A stretch of 64,000 nucleotides of DNA, taken from the NCBI GenBank assembly GCA_902774055.1, contig CACYGX010000007.1, positions 62,001-126,000 on the forward strand, in the 5' to 3' direction. This DNA is from an uncultured Bacteroidales bacterium. Lineage in GTDB: Bacteria; Bacteroidota; Bacteroidia; Bacteroidales; Muribaculaceae. The notes beneath the pieces were generated by a model. It was not told the origin of the DNA and made no database searches. It worked only from the letters and a program-made list of their open reading frames with translations. Each line of letters opens with the position of its first letter. The stretch's first letter is position 1. This document shows positions 28,152-39,231 of this stretch, in pieces. A program made the position numbers and the translations under genes.

Positions 28152-29039
28152 TTACTGCATGGGCTCAACGGTGTAGCCGCGATCACGCAGCATCTGCAGC
28201 AGTCCCTGTTCACCGGGCAGGTGTCCAGCACCGACGCAGACCAGTGCAGCACGCTCGGGCATCATCTTGACGAGTTTCTCTACCCAATTGCGGTTACGGT
28301 TATAGATGAGCGCATCCATATCTTCCTCGCTGTCTCCGCCCATGGTGGCATCGGTCATGACCGCGAGCATCTGGTCCAGATCTTGAGACATATAGGCATC
28401 GGCCAGTGCTACCGACTGTTTCTGGAAAAATTCGTCTTGCTTGCAGGCCTCCAACAAGCCCTTAGCCTGCTCGGTCAAGGGGCCGTTGAACAGCAGGTCT
28501 ATCTGCTCCTCGATGGTCTCGAGTCCTGCCGAAGGACGTCCAGCCTCGTTAGCGCGTTCCTGCACCTTGATATCAATCTGCTCGTTGGTATTAAAGTTGG
28601 GGAAATACTTGATGGCCTGCATCGCCTGCAACTGGGTGCTGATGGCGCTGGGCTTCAACGTTTTCATCTGGCTGAGTTTCACGCCCATGGTGCTGAAGTA
28701 CTTATTAAACACTTGCTCCACGATGCGATACTCGTCCTGAGTATAGAGTTTGTCAAGGGTGCTGTCAATCGGAGCAATCATGGCCTGAGCCATGCGCGCC
28801 TGCACTTCTGGACTGGTGAGGATGTCTTTCTCAATCTCCCCTACAACGATGTCACACCCCTCGATGGCAGCATCCAGGCCTTGAATCTGGTCTATCAACG
28901 ATGCTGGAGCCATGTGATGGGTCCCAAGGATGTAACTGGGCCTTCCCAAGCCATTTCCACTCACTTTCCACAACAATTGAGCCTGGCCGGCTATTGCCAA
29001 CATCACCACGGCAACAAATACTGATAAACGTTTCATCAT
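28152..29039 (-). CDS. TraB/GumN (TIKI-like) family protein, secreted
   Basis: 295 residues from the first of two adjacent Met codons (29039 or 29036); the open frame before it is promoter sequence. A signal peptide ends at AGQAQ. TraB/GumN landmarks are LGTHHMAP (about residue 40), GEIEKD, and GAGHLPGEQGLLQMLRDRGY at the C-terminus, so the paired GxxH boxes of the family are present. Animal TIKI relatives are metalloproteases; bacterial members are secreted or periplasmic and mostly uncharacterised, so peptidase activity is only an inference. It is monocistronic as far as can be seen. Confidence 0.88.
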   Translation of the reverse strand: MMKRLSVFVAVVMLAIAGQAQLLWKVSGNGLGRPSYILGTHHMAPASLIDQIQGLDAAIEGCDIVVGEIEKDILTSPEVQARMAQAMIAPIDSTLDKLYTQDEYRIVEQVFNKYFSTMGVKLSQMKTLKPSAISTQLQAMQAIKYFPNFNTNEQIDIKVQERANEAGRPSAGLETIEEQIDLLFNGPLTEQAKGLLEACKQDEFFQKQSVALADAYMSQDLDQMLAVMTDATMGGDSEEDMDALIYNRNRNWVEKLVKMMPERAALVCVGAGHLPGEQGLLQMLRDRGYTVEPMQ

Positions 29040-29075
29040 AGTCGTTAGCTTGTTTTTGATTGATTTTACAGTGAA

Positions 29076-29083
29076 CAAAGTTA
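29076..29083 (-). promoter_or_regulatory. Candidate -7 element for the TraB/GumN gene
   Basis: The minus strand reads TAACTTTG, 36 bases ahead of the start. No clear -33 element is seen. Confidence 0.45.
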
Positions 29084-29277
29084 GCAAATAATTTGCAAAA
29101 AGCAGACCATAGCGTCGTGTTTTTTGCAAAATCCCCTATAATGATGATGAAAAACAGGAAATATGGCTAATTCATGTGATTGTACACCTCAAGAAACAGG
29201 GGTAATTTTGCAGCGTGAGAAAGTGAATTAGTTATTAGTTGAAAATAACATCATAAAAAGTAAGTAAACAGAACCAG

Positions 29278-29306
29278 AACCGCATCGATGGGATATCGAT
29301 GCGGTT
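29278..29306 (-). terminator. Hairpin terminator after the C69 dipeptidase gene
   Basis: Perfect 12-bp arms at 29278-29289 and 29295-29306 enclose a 5-nt loop. The structure lies 26 bases past the stop codon. The T-run is better on the plus strand, so it may work in both directions. Confidence 0.7.
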
Positions 29307-29332
29307 TTGGTTTCTAGTCAATTGTCAGTTTA

Positions 29333-31018
29333 TCAAGGCAGCCAAACAGGTTCTTCTACCTTCAGGCGATCGCCGCCATTGGGACCCTTGATGAGCATGT
29401 CGTAATACTCCTGGGTGTAGCCAGGCCAATTGGGCGACACTGGCGTGCCAGCCTCGTTGCGCTCAAACTTGCCGTCCTTCTCCTTCTTGACGTTACCATC
29501 AAGGTATTTCACGAACAGATACTCACCCAGCTTCTTGTAGCGTGCGGTGGCATCCTGACCGGCATTGACCGAGTAATTGGTCAACAGACGGATAGCGGCT
29601 TCGCGGTCGGTGGTAAGCAACGACGTGGCCTGGGCCTCGATGATGGGCTGCTGCTTGGCGAAACCGTCCTCAAGGTTACCCTGTACCTTGCGGATGTCGC
29701 CAATCATCTGGGAATAACGGGCATAGGCTTGATTGGCCACCCAGTTATTTACCCAGAATGCGCAATCCCAATCCAGCGTGTACATGTCGGCCTTGCCCTG
29801 GCGGTAGCTCTCGGGCACCTGAGTAATCGAGCAGTACATGGGCACGAAGACTGCGGTATTGGCATCATCAACACCAAACCAGAAGCAGCCACCCACCTCG
29901 TCGGGCATCCATGAGCGCATCTGTGCGGCAAACACCCAACCGGTCTGCTGAGTGGCGATAGCACGCTCCTGGCTATACTTCACGCCGTCCACCTCAAAGT
30001 CCATGGGACGCCAGCGGTAAGGCACGCCATAGGCAGTGGTTGCACCGGGATCGACGGTCATATCAAACGGAGTGCCCTCGAAGTGGTCACGCATCATCTC
30101 CTGCATGTCACGCACGCTGATCTTGCGGTCGGGCTTGATGTAGAGGGGCATCACGTCGGTATCCTGCCTGGTCTTGCCGTAGATAAAGGGCAGATAAGCG
30201 TCCATACCCTTGTGGAAACGGTTGAAGTAGCTCCACACACGGGCATCACAGCCGCGAAGGGCACCAGCGTCAAACTTCTGGTAAACGGGTGCGAAGGCAA
30301 ACTCTGAATCCTTGCCGTTGAAGAGACCTTTCTTCTTGGCAAACGAGATAACGTCCTTGCTGTACATGACGTTCTTCTTGTCCTTCATGTCAAACTTCCA
30401 GATACGGGGATTGTTGGCATGGCCGGCGATGCAGTCATCGGGAATGCGGATTGCCACCCAAACGGCGCCGATTTCACCAGGACCCTTGCCAATCATGTCC
30501 ATGATCCAAATCTCGTTGGGGTCACCAATCGAGAAGGACTCACCCTCGCTGGCATAGCCGTACTTAGCTACCAGGTCGGTCATCCACTTGATGGCCTCGC
30601 GGGCAGTCTTGGAACGCTGCAGGGCAATGTACATCAGGCTACCGTAGTCGATGATCGAAGTGCCCGTGGTGTCCCACAACTGCTCGTGGCCACCCCAAGT
30701 GCTCTCGGCGATAGTCACCTGGTGCTCGTTCATATTGCCCACGACGGCATAGGTGTGAGGCACCTCGGGAATGGCACCCAGACGCTTGCCGCTGTCCCAA
30801 TCGATGATTTCGCGCATGGCACCAGGAGCATGGTCGGCTGCAGGCAGATACTGCAGGTCGCCGTACAAGGTGTGGCTGTCGGCGGCATAGGTAATAATGG
30901 TCGAGCCATCAACACTGGCGTTCTTGCCCACCAGCAGGTTGGTGCAGGCATCGGCGGCACTCCAGCTGGCAAGAGCCAGCAAGGCGGCCGATAACAGTTT
31001 CATTGAAAGATGTTTCAT
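29333..31018 (-). CDS. Peptidase family C69 dipeptidase, secreted
   Basis: 561 residues. The signal peptide would be cut before Cys25 (ADA/CTNLLVGKNASVDG), exposing the N-terminal nucleophile used by C69 Ntn-hydrolases. Conserved segments follow: HTYAVVGNMNEHQVTIAEST, ESFSIGDPNEIWIMD and GGCFWFGVDDANTAVFVP. Family members cleave dipeptides; in peptide-fermenting Bacteroidales they probably act in the periplasm. It lies 44 bases downstream of a run of minus-strand envelope genes, may be their last member, and is closed by a hairpin. Confidence 0.92.
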   Translation of the reverse strand: MKHLSMKLLSAALLALASWSAADACTNLLVGKNASVDGSTIITYAADSHTLYGDLQYLPAADHAPGAMREIIDWDSGKRLGAIPEVPHTYAVVGNMNEHQVTIAESTWGGHEQLWDTTGTSIIDYGSLMYIALQRSKTAREAIKWMTDLVAKYGYASEGESFSIGDPNEIWIMDMIGKGPGEIGAVWVAIRIPDDCIAGHANNPRIWKFDMKDKKNVMYSKDVISFAKKKGLFNGKDSEFAFAPVYQKFDAGALRGCDARVWSYFNRFHKGMDAYLPFIYGKTRQDTDVMPLYIKPDRKISVRDMQEMMRDHFEGTPFDMTVDPGATTAYGVPYRWRPMDFEVDGVKYSQERAIATQQTGWVFAAQMRSWMPDEVGGCFWFGVDDANTAVFVPMYCSITQVPESYRQGKADMYTLDWDCAFWVNNWVANQAYARYSQMIGDIRKVQGNLEDGFAKQQPIIEAQATSLLTTDREAAIRLLTNYSVNAGQDATARYKKLGEYLFVKYLDGNVKKEKDGKFERNEAGTPVSPNWPGYTQEYYDMLIKGPNGGDRLKVEEPVWLP

Positions 31019-31062
31019 TCTTCTTTTGTTTAATGGTTTATATCGATAAAATTGATTCTTTT

Positions 31063-31575
31063 TCAGTTACCCACCGGTATGTCATAACCCGTCAAGCGGA
31101 AAGCCACTTGGAAAGGCGTTGCCGACTTGCGCGGCTGCGGCCCGGCGTAATAGTAGAACAGGCGCTGGACGTCAAACGACTTGATGCTGACCAGCTTGGT
31201 CTCACCGGGCTTGAGGTTCACGGGTACATTGACCGCGCGCTGGGTGAGCATCTCGCCCTGCATGGTCGTGTAACGCAGCAGCAGCCTGACGGCGCTCATG
31301 CGATGGCTCGTGTTGTTGGTGATGAAAAACGATTCCTTGCTGTCGCTGGCGCGCTTGCTGAAGCCCTTCAGCGTCACTGCATTGGGGTCAACCTGCAGCA
31401 GGCTGTCGGGCAAGAGGCCATCACTGGACTCCAGCACGGCAATAGGCACCTCGGTGCTGCGCAGGTTCTTGCGCGTTGTGCGCGTCCTAGCATCTAATGT
31501 ATTGGTGCACAACAGCAACGCCATCATGAACAGGAGGAGCGGAAGTGTTAAAATATGTTTATTCCAACCTTTCAT
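31063..31575 (-). CDS. Hypothetical secreted protein with an Ig-like beta domain
   Basis: 170 residues from the ATG at 31575; a GTG one codon earlier is also in frame. The signal peptide is hydrophobic (LTLPLLLFMMALLLC). The rest (about 60-165) looks like a single beta-sandwich with SFFITNNTSHRMSAVRLLLR and NLKPGETKLVSIKSFD, similar in layout to FxLYD or other periplasmic Ig-like domains. I do not recognise a named family. The start overlaps the stop of the upstream gene by one base (TGATG), so it is co-translated with it and probably acts with it in the envelope. Confidence 0.7.
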   Translation of the reverse strand: MKGWNKHILTLPLLLFMMALLLCTNTLDARTRTTRKNLRSTEVPIAVLESSDGLLPDSLLQVDPNAVTLKGFSKRASDSKESFFITNNTSHRMSAVRLLLRYTTMQGEMLTQRAVNVPVNLKPGETKLVSIKSFDVQRLFYYYAGPQPRKSATPFQVAFRLTGYDIPVGN

Positions 31576-32177
31576 CACAAGTAACGAATGTGGTTAAACG
31601 AGTTGCCATCACCTCCCTCGGGATAAATCTTACGGAAGCCAATGGGCAAGTTCTCCCCCACTTTCTCGGGGATAATGCTCACGCCATTGAATAAGGTGGG
31701 CAAGAAGCGCGCAATATTGACGCGGACCTTAACTCTCCAGTGCGGCGGATCGAAGGTAAGCGTGGTGGCCGTGCTGTTGAGCGTGGCGACACACTTGAGC
31801 GGCTTGATCAGGGTCACGCGGTCACGCTGGCTGTAAAGCCACAACTGGTACTTGTTATCGACAGCGCTACTGGCGATATAACCGATAACCGTCCCCGGCA
31901 CGACATTGATGTCGGGCGAGTCGAGCAAGATGATGCGGTAGCCGATGTTGTGCTCACCGCGATAGCGCTCGATGCCCAGGGTCATCTCCTCGTTGGGATA
32001 ATACCAGATGCCCTCCAAGGGCTGCATGTCGGTTTCATCGAGCCGCACGCGCATCGAGTCCACATCCAGTCCGTCGAGAATGACCGACTTTTTAGGTACG
32101 CCTTCATTCCGTGCCAGTGCCGTGAGCGGCAATGACAGGAGCAGGAGCGACAATATGAGCACGGCGCGGCAGGGCAT
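31575..32177 (-). CDS. Hypothetical secreted protein, envelope operon
   Basis: 200 residues. A signal peptide (1-22, LTALA) is followed by an unrecognised domain with LEGIWYYPNEEMTLGIER and GYRIILLDSPDINVVPGTVI, suggesting a lipocalin-like or small beta-barrel fold in which a ligand-like pocket opens early (inference). It starts 3 bases after the DUF3078 gene and overlaps the next gene by one base, so the three are translationally coupled. No function can be assigned. Confidence 0.7.
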   Translation of the reverse strand: MPCRAVLILSLLLLSLPLTALARNEGVPKKSVILDGLDVDSMRVRLDETDMQPLEGIWYYPNEEMTLGIERYRGEHNIGYRIILLDSPDINVVPGTVIGYIASSAVDNKYQLWLYSQRDRVTLIKPLKCVATLNSTATTLTFDPPHWRVKVRVNIARFLPTLFNGVSIIPEKVGENLPIGFRKIYPEGGDGNSFNHIRYL

Positions 32178-32180
32178 GAC

Positions 32181-33422
32181 TTAATTGACCGTAGCGAAGC
32201 GGTAAATGATACCCAAACTCAGGATTTCCTTGAACTGCCAGTAGTTCCAGTCGTTATCGCGCGGATGCGAGCGGTCAAAGCGCAGGTGGGTAAAGAACTG
32301 GGTAGTCAGGTACTTGCCGATTGACAGGTCAAGCGTGTTCTCCCAGTCACCCTGCACATACTGGTAGTTGGTGAACATATAGAGCCTGGAGGTGAGCATC
32401 ACGTTGGGGTTGAACCGCCACAACAACTTGGCCTCGAAGTTGCTACCGAAGGCACTCTTGCTGTGTTTGCCCGCATCGATGCCAAAGCGGGTCTGGTCGA
32501 TGTCGGTGATATTGCGGCAATACTTCAGGTTGTAGGAGAAGGGCGCGATGGCCAGGGTGAACATGCGGTCATCAGCCTTCTTGTAGCTATAGGTCATACC
32601 GAGACCGATGTTAAACTCGGCAGGCGAGAGAAACGCTGCGGTCATCGTTCGGGTATTGGTCTTGTAGTTGTTCAGGAACTGGGTCGTGAACTGGAACATG
32701 GCACTATAGTACCAATTCTTCACTGCCTTGTAACCCAACTGCGAGGTGAACAAGAAATTATCCTCGTTGATGAGGTACTTGCGGATGCTGTCGCCATGAG
32801 TGGTCGAGATACCGAGCTTATAGGACAACGAATTGTTGAACAACCAATTGGGGTGGATATCCTGATTGAGGTTGCAATTCCAGTTGAGGTTGGCCAGCAG
32901 TGCAAGGTTATTCTCGCCGCCCTGGTACCAGTTGCCACTGATGTAGGCCTGGGTGAACTGCAACGAGGCATTGAACACGTGCAACCAGTTGTGGATGGGC
33001 ACGGCGGGAGCCTCGGGAGGGGTAACATTCTCAACTTCGACCTGGGGAGGGGCAATGGTGAGCATACCCTGATGGGGGTCGGCGTCGATCACGCCCTCGG
33101 GCGGAGCAGCAGGCAGGCGGTTGGCGTTATAGGCCACCAGTTGCGGATTGTCGATCATCGCACGCTGGCGGATTGCTTGGGTGCGGTTTGAATTGGCCAG
33201 CACATCTTCGAGCCAAGCGTCGCCGGCATCGAGCGAGTAGAGGTCATTACCGCTTTTGCCCGATTTCATCGACGATTCTTGGGTATAGTTGTCATACACT
33301 AGTGGAGCATAGAGCATGCTATTGCTCTCCACCTCAGATTTCTCGCTTTGCTGTGCGATGGCGGTCATGCTCACCGTCATCATCATTGCCATCATCCAGG
33401 CGTGTAATGTCATCTTTTTCAT
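32181..33422 (-). CDS. DUF3078 outer-membrane beta-barrel protein
   Basis: 413 residues from the ATG at 33422; the upstream extension overlaps the next gene and is rejected. A signal peptide (MTAIAQ) is followed by a low-complexity N-terminal region with a Pro-rich linker (about 85-135). The barrel then begins with NASLQFTQAYISGNWYQGGE, a typical DUF3078 segment (SN-W-GGEN-like), and ends in IYRFATVN. The long aromatic strands fit an outer-membrane location. The family is Bacteroidetes-specific with no established function. It sits in the middle of the envelope gene run. Confidence 0.82.
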   Translation of the reverse strand: MKKMTLHAWMMAMMMTVSMTAIAQQSEKSEVESNSMLYAPLVYDNYTQESSMKSGKSGNDLYSLDAGDAWLEDVLANSNRTQAIRQRAMIDNPQLVAYNANRLPAAPPEGVIDADPHQGMLTIAPPQVEVENVTPPEAPAVPIHNWLHVFNASLQFTQAYISGNWYQGGENNLALLANLNWNCNLNQDIHPNWLFNNSLSYKLGISTTHGDSIRKYLINEDNFLFTSQLGYKAVKNWYYSAMFQFTTQFLNNYKTNTRTMTAAFLSPAEFNIGLGMTYSYKKADDRMFTLAIAPFSYNLKYCRNITDIDQTRFGIDAGKHSKSAFGSNFEAKLLWRFNPNVMLTSRLYMFTNYQYVQGDWENTLDLSIGKYLTTQFFTHLRFDRSHPRDNDWNYWQFKEILSLGIIYRFATVN

Positions 33423-33474
33423 CTTTGGGCTATATTCTTTAGTGGTTAAATTTCTGGGTTTAGAGGGGCAACGG

Positions 33475-34083
33475 TCAAGCGTCATAAAGTTTCTCCTTGC
33501 GCGCGGGACGTGCAGGTTCTTGTTTTTTCTGCTTTTCCTTGTCAGCCTTATGCTTGGGCTGCACCTTTTGGTGCTTGCGCTCGTGGTTGGGCTGTTGGGT
33601 CTTATTCTCGGCGAAGCTCTTGATCATGTCCTCGACGATTTCCCTATTGCCATACAAGTAGTTGACGGTGACCTCGATAATGAGGTTCTGATGCTTGCTC
33701 ACGATGTCGGCAATGATTGCCCGCGAGCCGTCGGGCATAGTGCCGTCGATGCTATAAGTCTTCTTGAAGCCCTTGACCTTGATTTTGCCGTCATGCAGGT
33801 CATACATGCTGTAACCCAAGGCCTTGCGCTGCAGGTTCTCGGTAAGCATCTTTTTCTCGTCACCCTTGTCCTGGCTGTAGAGTTGCACGGTCATGACCAT
33901 GTCTTCCCACTGGATCTCGAAGCGCGTGGGCGTATTATAAGTCACAAATCCGCCATCGGGGGTCTCAAACGAGAGGTCATAGCGGCTCCACGTATAGACC
34001 GAGGCACTGGCGTCCTGGACTCCCATGAGCCACATGAGCATCAGTGCTGTCAACGCGGTGATATATCGAATAGTTTTCTTCAT
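33475..34083 (-). CDS. Hypothetical secreted protein with a basic C-terminal tail
   Basis: 202 residues. A signal peptide (about 1-27, ending ASA) is followed by a folded domain of about 130 residues with YDLSFETPDGGFVTYNTPTR and a PDGSRAIIADIVSK segment. The last 45 residues are a Lys/Gln/Pro-rich tail (from QQPNHERKHQKVQPK to the end) that is probably disordered and could touch peptidoglycan or lipopolysaccharide. I do not recognise the family. It is 20 bases downstream of the GH25 gene. Confidence 0.7.
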   Translation of the reverse strand: MKKTIRYITALTALMLMWLMGVQDASASVYTWSRYDLSFETPDGGFVTYNTPTRFEIQWEDMVMTVQLYSQDKGDEKKMLTENLQRKALGYSMYDLHDGKIKVKGFKKTYSIDGTMPDGSRAIIADIVSKHQNLIIEVTVNYLYGNREIVEDMIKSFAENKTQQPNHERKHQKVQPKHKADKEKQKKQEPARPARKEKLYDA

Positions 34084-34103
34084 AGCAGGCAGGTAGATAT
34101 TGA

Positions 34104-34877
34104 TTATTCAGGTTGTTTCACTTGTTCCAGAAAACGGTTCCACTCGCGCTTGGTGCCACGATAGACGTTCAGGTCCACGTCGCCTTTCACACCGTTGACG
34201 GTGCCCCAGTGACTATATTGCTGGATGCAGTGCGGCATGTCGGGCAGGAGGTCGGGACTGGTAAACGAGCACAACCACAATGCACAATCGCCCAACATGT
34301 CCTTGTAATACTTGTTATAGCCGTTCAGGTTGGTATAAATCATCACGTCATAGCCCTTGTCCTTGAGGATGCTGATCATCTCCAAGACGCGCTCCAGAGC
34401 CGTATCGCGGCCAGTGGTGGCGCCGTTCCCCCAGTCGTCCTCGAGGTCGATGACCAGCGGCAGGTCAAAGTGTTTTCCCTGTATGGCACCCAGCATGTTA
34501 TCGGCCTGCTCCTTGCCCGTGCGGTTCTTGCGGAAGAAGTGGTAGGCGCCCACCTTGAGGCCCGCCTCACGCGCCGCGGTATAGTTGCGGTCAAAGGCGG
34601 CGTCCTTGTGGGTCTTGCCCTCGCTGGCCTTGATGAAGACAAATTGATAATCGTCGGCACACACGGCGTCAAAGTCGATGTCACCGTTGTGATTCGAGAT
34701 GTCGAGTCCTGCCACGGGATAGCGGTAGCGGTCCACCGTCACCGAGCGGGGCAAAATATAGTGCCGCATCACATAAAGCCCCATAAACACAACAAGTGCT
34801 GCTGCCCCGGCAAGGAGCAGCCACTTGATGTAGTCGGGTCGTGTAGGCACTTGGCGTTTACCCATAGGCAGAGTCAC
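34104..34877 (-). CDS. GH25 lysozyme-like muramidase, membrane-anchored
   Basis: 257 residues. One N-terminal transmembrane helix (about 19-38) anchors the protein. The GH25 domain (about 52-250) has GLDISNHNGDIDF with the first catalytic Asp, FIKASEG, and LVIDLEDDW carrying the DxE pair, then IQQYSHWGTVNGV and GDVDLNVYRG at the end. These enzymes cut the MurNAc-GlcNAc bond of peptidoglycan. Being tethered to the inner membrane and in a run of envelope genes, it probably remodels the host's own cell wall. The start is the Met at 34877 or the one four residues on. Confidence 0.93.
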   Translation of the reverse strand: MTLPMGKRQVPTRPDYIKWLLLAGAAALVVFMGLYVMRHYILPRSVTVDRYRYPVAGLDISNHNGDIDFDAVCADDYQFVFIKASEGKTHKDAAFDRNYTAAREAGLKVGAYHFFRKNRTGKEQADNMLGAIQGKHFDLPLVIDLEDDWGNGATTGRDTALERVLEMISILKDKGYDVMIYTNLNGYNKYYKDMLGDCALWLCSFTSPDLLPDMPHCIQQYSHWGTVNGVKGDVDLNVYRGTKREWNRFLEQVKQPE

Positions 34878-34915
34878 GTTTGTCTAGACGCAAAACCCTT
34901 GCGTCAAGGGGGGGA

Positions 34916-35362
34916 TCAGAATAGCGGGAAGTTGCTGGGGCTGTAAACCCACTTCTGCTCAAACTCTTGCTGCGTCGAGGTGAAGAACAATACACCCTGG
35001 ATGATCGAGATGATGGTGGTGATTGTGGCCAGGATACCGCACGAGAGGATGGCGATGAGCAGGAACAACACGCCAGCCGAGGTCTTGCCGATGTAGAAGT
35101 AGTGCAATCCGCACCAACCCATCAGGATGGCGAGCAGGCCGGCAATGCCGCGGCTCTTGCCCGAGGGACCGTTGTTGAACACGCTGTCCATTGCGCTCGT
35201 AGCCTGGTCGCTGAACTGGCGCCACTGCTCCTGATAGTTATGCCTCTCCTGCTCGGAGTAGGATACATTGGTCTCAGCACCACAATAAGGGCACTTCACG
35301 CGATTCACCTTCTCTTGAGTGCTATACTGCTTGCCGCACTCGGGGCACTGATGGATATACAT
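34916..35362 (-). CDS. Zinc-ribbon TM2-domain membrane protein
   Basis: 148 residues. An N-terminal zinc ribbon (CPECGKQY...CPYCGAE, residues 6-29) is followed by a linker and a TM2 domain (about 70-130): IAGLLAILMGWCGLHYFYIG then AGVLFLLIAILSCG and a third hydrophobic stretch. TM2 proteins are widespread with no agreed function. It is the first gene of the envelope run, 38 bases before GH25 and 81 bases after yidC. Confidence 0.85.
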   Translation of the reverse strand: MYIHQCPECGKQYSTQEKVNRVKCPYCGAETNVSYSEQERHNYQEQWRQFSDQATSAMDSVFNNGPSGKSRGIAGLLAILMGWCGLHYFYIGKTSAGVLFLLIAILSCGILATITTIISIIQGVLFFTSTQQEFEQKWVYSPSNFPLF

Positions 35363-35443
35363 ATCTTTACTTATTTAATGGTTAGTAATTGCATCTATTA
35401 GACGTATGGTATAACCTAAAAGTTGCAATTATCGTACCAAAAA

Positions 35444-37528
35444 TTAGCGACGCTTGCCTTTTTGCTGGCGCTGTTGCTGCTGTTGCTGCATTTTCTGGGC
35501 CTCTTCAAGGCGAGCCATCCACTTGGATTTTTTCTTGGGTTTGGCAGCGTTGGCGGCGATGGTGGCGCGCACCTTGTCCTCGGTGACAAATAAGCGGCAG
35601 CTATAGGTCTGAATGATGGTGATCAACAGCGAGATGAAGTAATAGTAACTCAAACCCGATGCATAGTTGTTGAAGAACACAAGGAACATCAGCGGCATCA
35701 TGTACATCATCACCTTCATGCCCGGCATCGACTGCGACGAGGGCTGCGACTTGGTCGTCATGTAGGTGTACAGGATGTTGGTGATCGTCATCAACAGGCA
35801 GAAGAGGCTCACGTGGTTACCAAAGAAGTTGGTAATGAAGGGAATCTGTCCCGTCCACTCGACAATCTTGTCGGGAGCACTCAAGTCCTTGGCCCACAGG
35901 AAGGACTGACCACGCAACTCGATGCACGAGGGGAAGAAAGTGAACATCGCGAACAGGATGGGCATCTGCAGCATCATGGGCAAGCAACCGCCCATGGGGT
36001 TGGCACCCGCCTGGCGATAGAGTTCCATGGTCTTTTGCTGCTTCTTCAAGGCGTCTTCCTGATTGGGATACTTCTCGTTGATTTTGGCAATATCGGGTGC
36101 AAGGATACGCATCTTGGCCTGCGAGATATAGCTCTTGTAGGTCAACGGCGAGAGCACGATCTTGATGAGGATGGTGAGTACCAGGATGATAAGGCCGTAA
36201 TTGGTCATGAACTTGCCCAGCCAGTCAAACACGGGAATAATGATACCCGTATTGATCCAGCGGAAGAGTTTCCAGCCCAGCGGAATGAGGTGAGTGAGCT
36301 TCAGGTCCTCCTTGGGCGAGTACTTGTCATAGCTCGAGAGCATATGGTAGCGGTTCGGGCCCAGGTAGAAGTAGAACGATGCGGGCACGGGCTTGTCGCT
36401 CGAGTAAGGGATCATCGTGTGGATGTTCACGTCCTTAAGGTAATTCTCATACTCGGGCGTGCCCTTCTCGGTACTCTTGCTGGCCAACTTGGCCGAGGTC
36501 ATCACGCTGTCGGCGATGAGTACGGTGGAGAAGAACTGGTTCTTGGCGCTCACCCACTTGAGTTTGTCCTGCAATTCCTTCTCGTCGTCACCGCTCTCGC
36601 TGGTGTACTTCACGTCGCCGCCCTTACCGGCAAACTTGTAGTAGATGCCGCTGTTGCGCTCCTCAAACATCTTGCCCTCCTCGTGGCGCGAGATCTTCTG
36701 GTGCCAGTCGAGGTCAACAAGGTTGATGTTCAACGGGATCAGGCGGGTCATGTTCTGCTGCACCATCTCCATGCGCACCATGTAACTGCCGGGCACGAGG
36801 GTGTATTTCAGACCCCATTGTGCGCCGCCCTCGAGGTTGAGGTTCATCAGCACGGTGCTGTCGTTGAGCTGCTGCGGGGTGAAGTAGAAGTTCTTGGTCT
36901 CGAAGCGCTGCGTGTTGTTGCTCAGGGTGAAACTGTAGTCGTTGTCGCCCTTGTCAAACAGCACTACCTGAGGCGTTTTCCAGGTCTTGTAGCCCTTGAG
37001 CGTGGCGCGGGCGATAATGCCGCCCTTGGTGCTGAGCTCAACCTTGAGCGAGTCGTTCTCGATGGCCACCAGCTGCTCGGTACCCGTGAGCGAAGCGGCA
37101 AAAGAGCCGTTCTTGGCATAGATATCAAGGGCACGCTGCACAGCCTGCACGGCGAGGTTATGCACGGCAGGGTTGGCGCTGGTGGTAGAGGTCACCTCGT
37201 CCCACATCACGGTGGTGTCGCCCACGGTGACGGTGCCGGCCAGTTGGCCGTCCTTCAAGGTGAGGATAACACCCTCGTTATTGATAGTGGCATTGTCGGC
37301 GGGCATGTTCTCCAGCACGCTCTTGAGGTGTGCCAGGTCGCTGGTGCTGAGGGTGTCGACGGCCCCTGCAACGCGGTCTCGCTGCTGTTCAGCCTTCTGG
37401 ACAGCGGCAATCGAGTCAATCTGTCGTTGACGCTCGGCCAATTCGGCCTCGCTGGGCTTCTGCAGCCACATGAAGCCGAAGATGACGACTCCCATCAACA
37501 ACAATCCAATCAAAGTGTTCTTATCCAT
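35444..37528 (-). CDS. yidC: Membrane protein insertase YidC
   Basis: 694 residues. A first transmembrane helix (LIGLLLMGVVIFGFMWLQ) is followed by a large periplasmic domain (about 25-400) and the conserved five-helix insertase core (about 420-640), including YGLIILVLTILIKIVLSPLT, GANPMGGCLPMMLQMPILFA and the Met-rich SMPGMKVMMYMMPLMFLVFF. It inserts proteins into the inner membrane alone or with Sec. The C-terminus has a basic tail plus a glutamine run (QQQQQQ, coded by mixed CAG/CAA), likely for ribosome contact. It is 29 bases downstream of pyrG on the same strand, a common Bacteroidales pairing. Confidence 0.97.
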   Translation of the reverse strand: MDKNTLIGLLLMGVVIFGFMWLQKPSEAELAERQRQIDSIAAVQKAEQQRDRVAGAVDTLSTSDLAHLKSVLENMPADNATINNEGVILTLKDGQLAGTVTVGDTTVMWDEVTSTTSANPAVHNLAVQAVQRALDIYAKNGSFAASLTGTEQLVAIENDSLKVELSTKGGIIARATLKGYKTWKTPQVVLFDKGDNDYSFTLSNNTQRFETKNFYFTPQQLNDSTVLMNLNLEGGAQWGLKYTLVPGSYMVRMEMVQQNMTRLIPLNINLVDLDWHQKISRHEEGKMFEERNSGIYYKFAGKGGDVKYTSESGDDEKELQDKLKWVSAKNQFFSTVLIADSVMTSAKLASKSTEKGTPEYENYLKDVNIHTMIPYSSDKPVPASFYFYLGPNRYHMLSSYDKYSPKEDLKLTHLIPLGWKLFRWINTGIIIPVFDWLGKFMTNYGLIILVLTILIKIVLSPLTYKSYISQAKMRILAPDIAKINEKYPNQEDALKKQQKTMELYRQAGANPMGGCLPMMLQMPILFAMFTFFPSCIELRGQSFLWAKDLSAPDKIVEWTGQIPFITNFFGNHVSLFCLLMTITNILYTYMTTKSQPSSQSMPGMKVMMYMMPLMFLVFFNNYASGLSYYYFISLLITIIQTYSCRLFVTEDKVRATIAANAAKPKKKSKWMARLEEAQKMQQQQQQRQQKGKRR

Positions 37529-37557
37529 ATATTCTAGTTTGTTTTTAGGCTATGATA

Positions 37558-39231
<1,674 letters not shown>

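Noticed and set aside
35813..37537. 574-residue plus-strand open frame
   Set aside because: It is antisense to yidC and rich in His/Val/Leu without recognisable motifs, a typical shadow in this codon usage.
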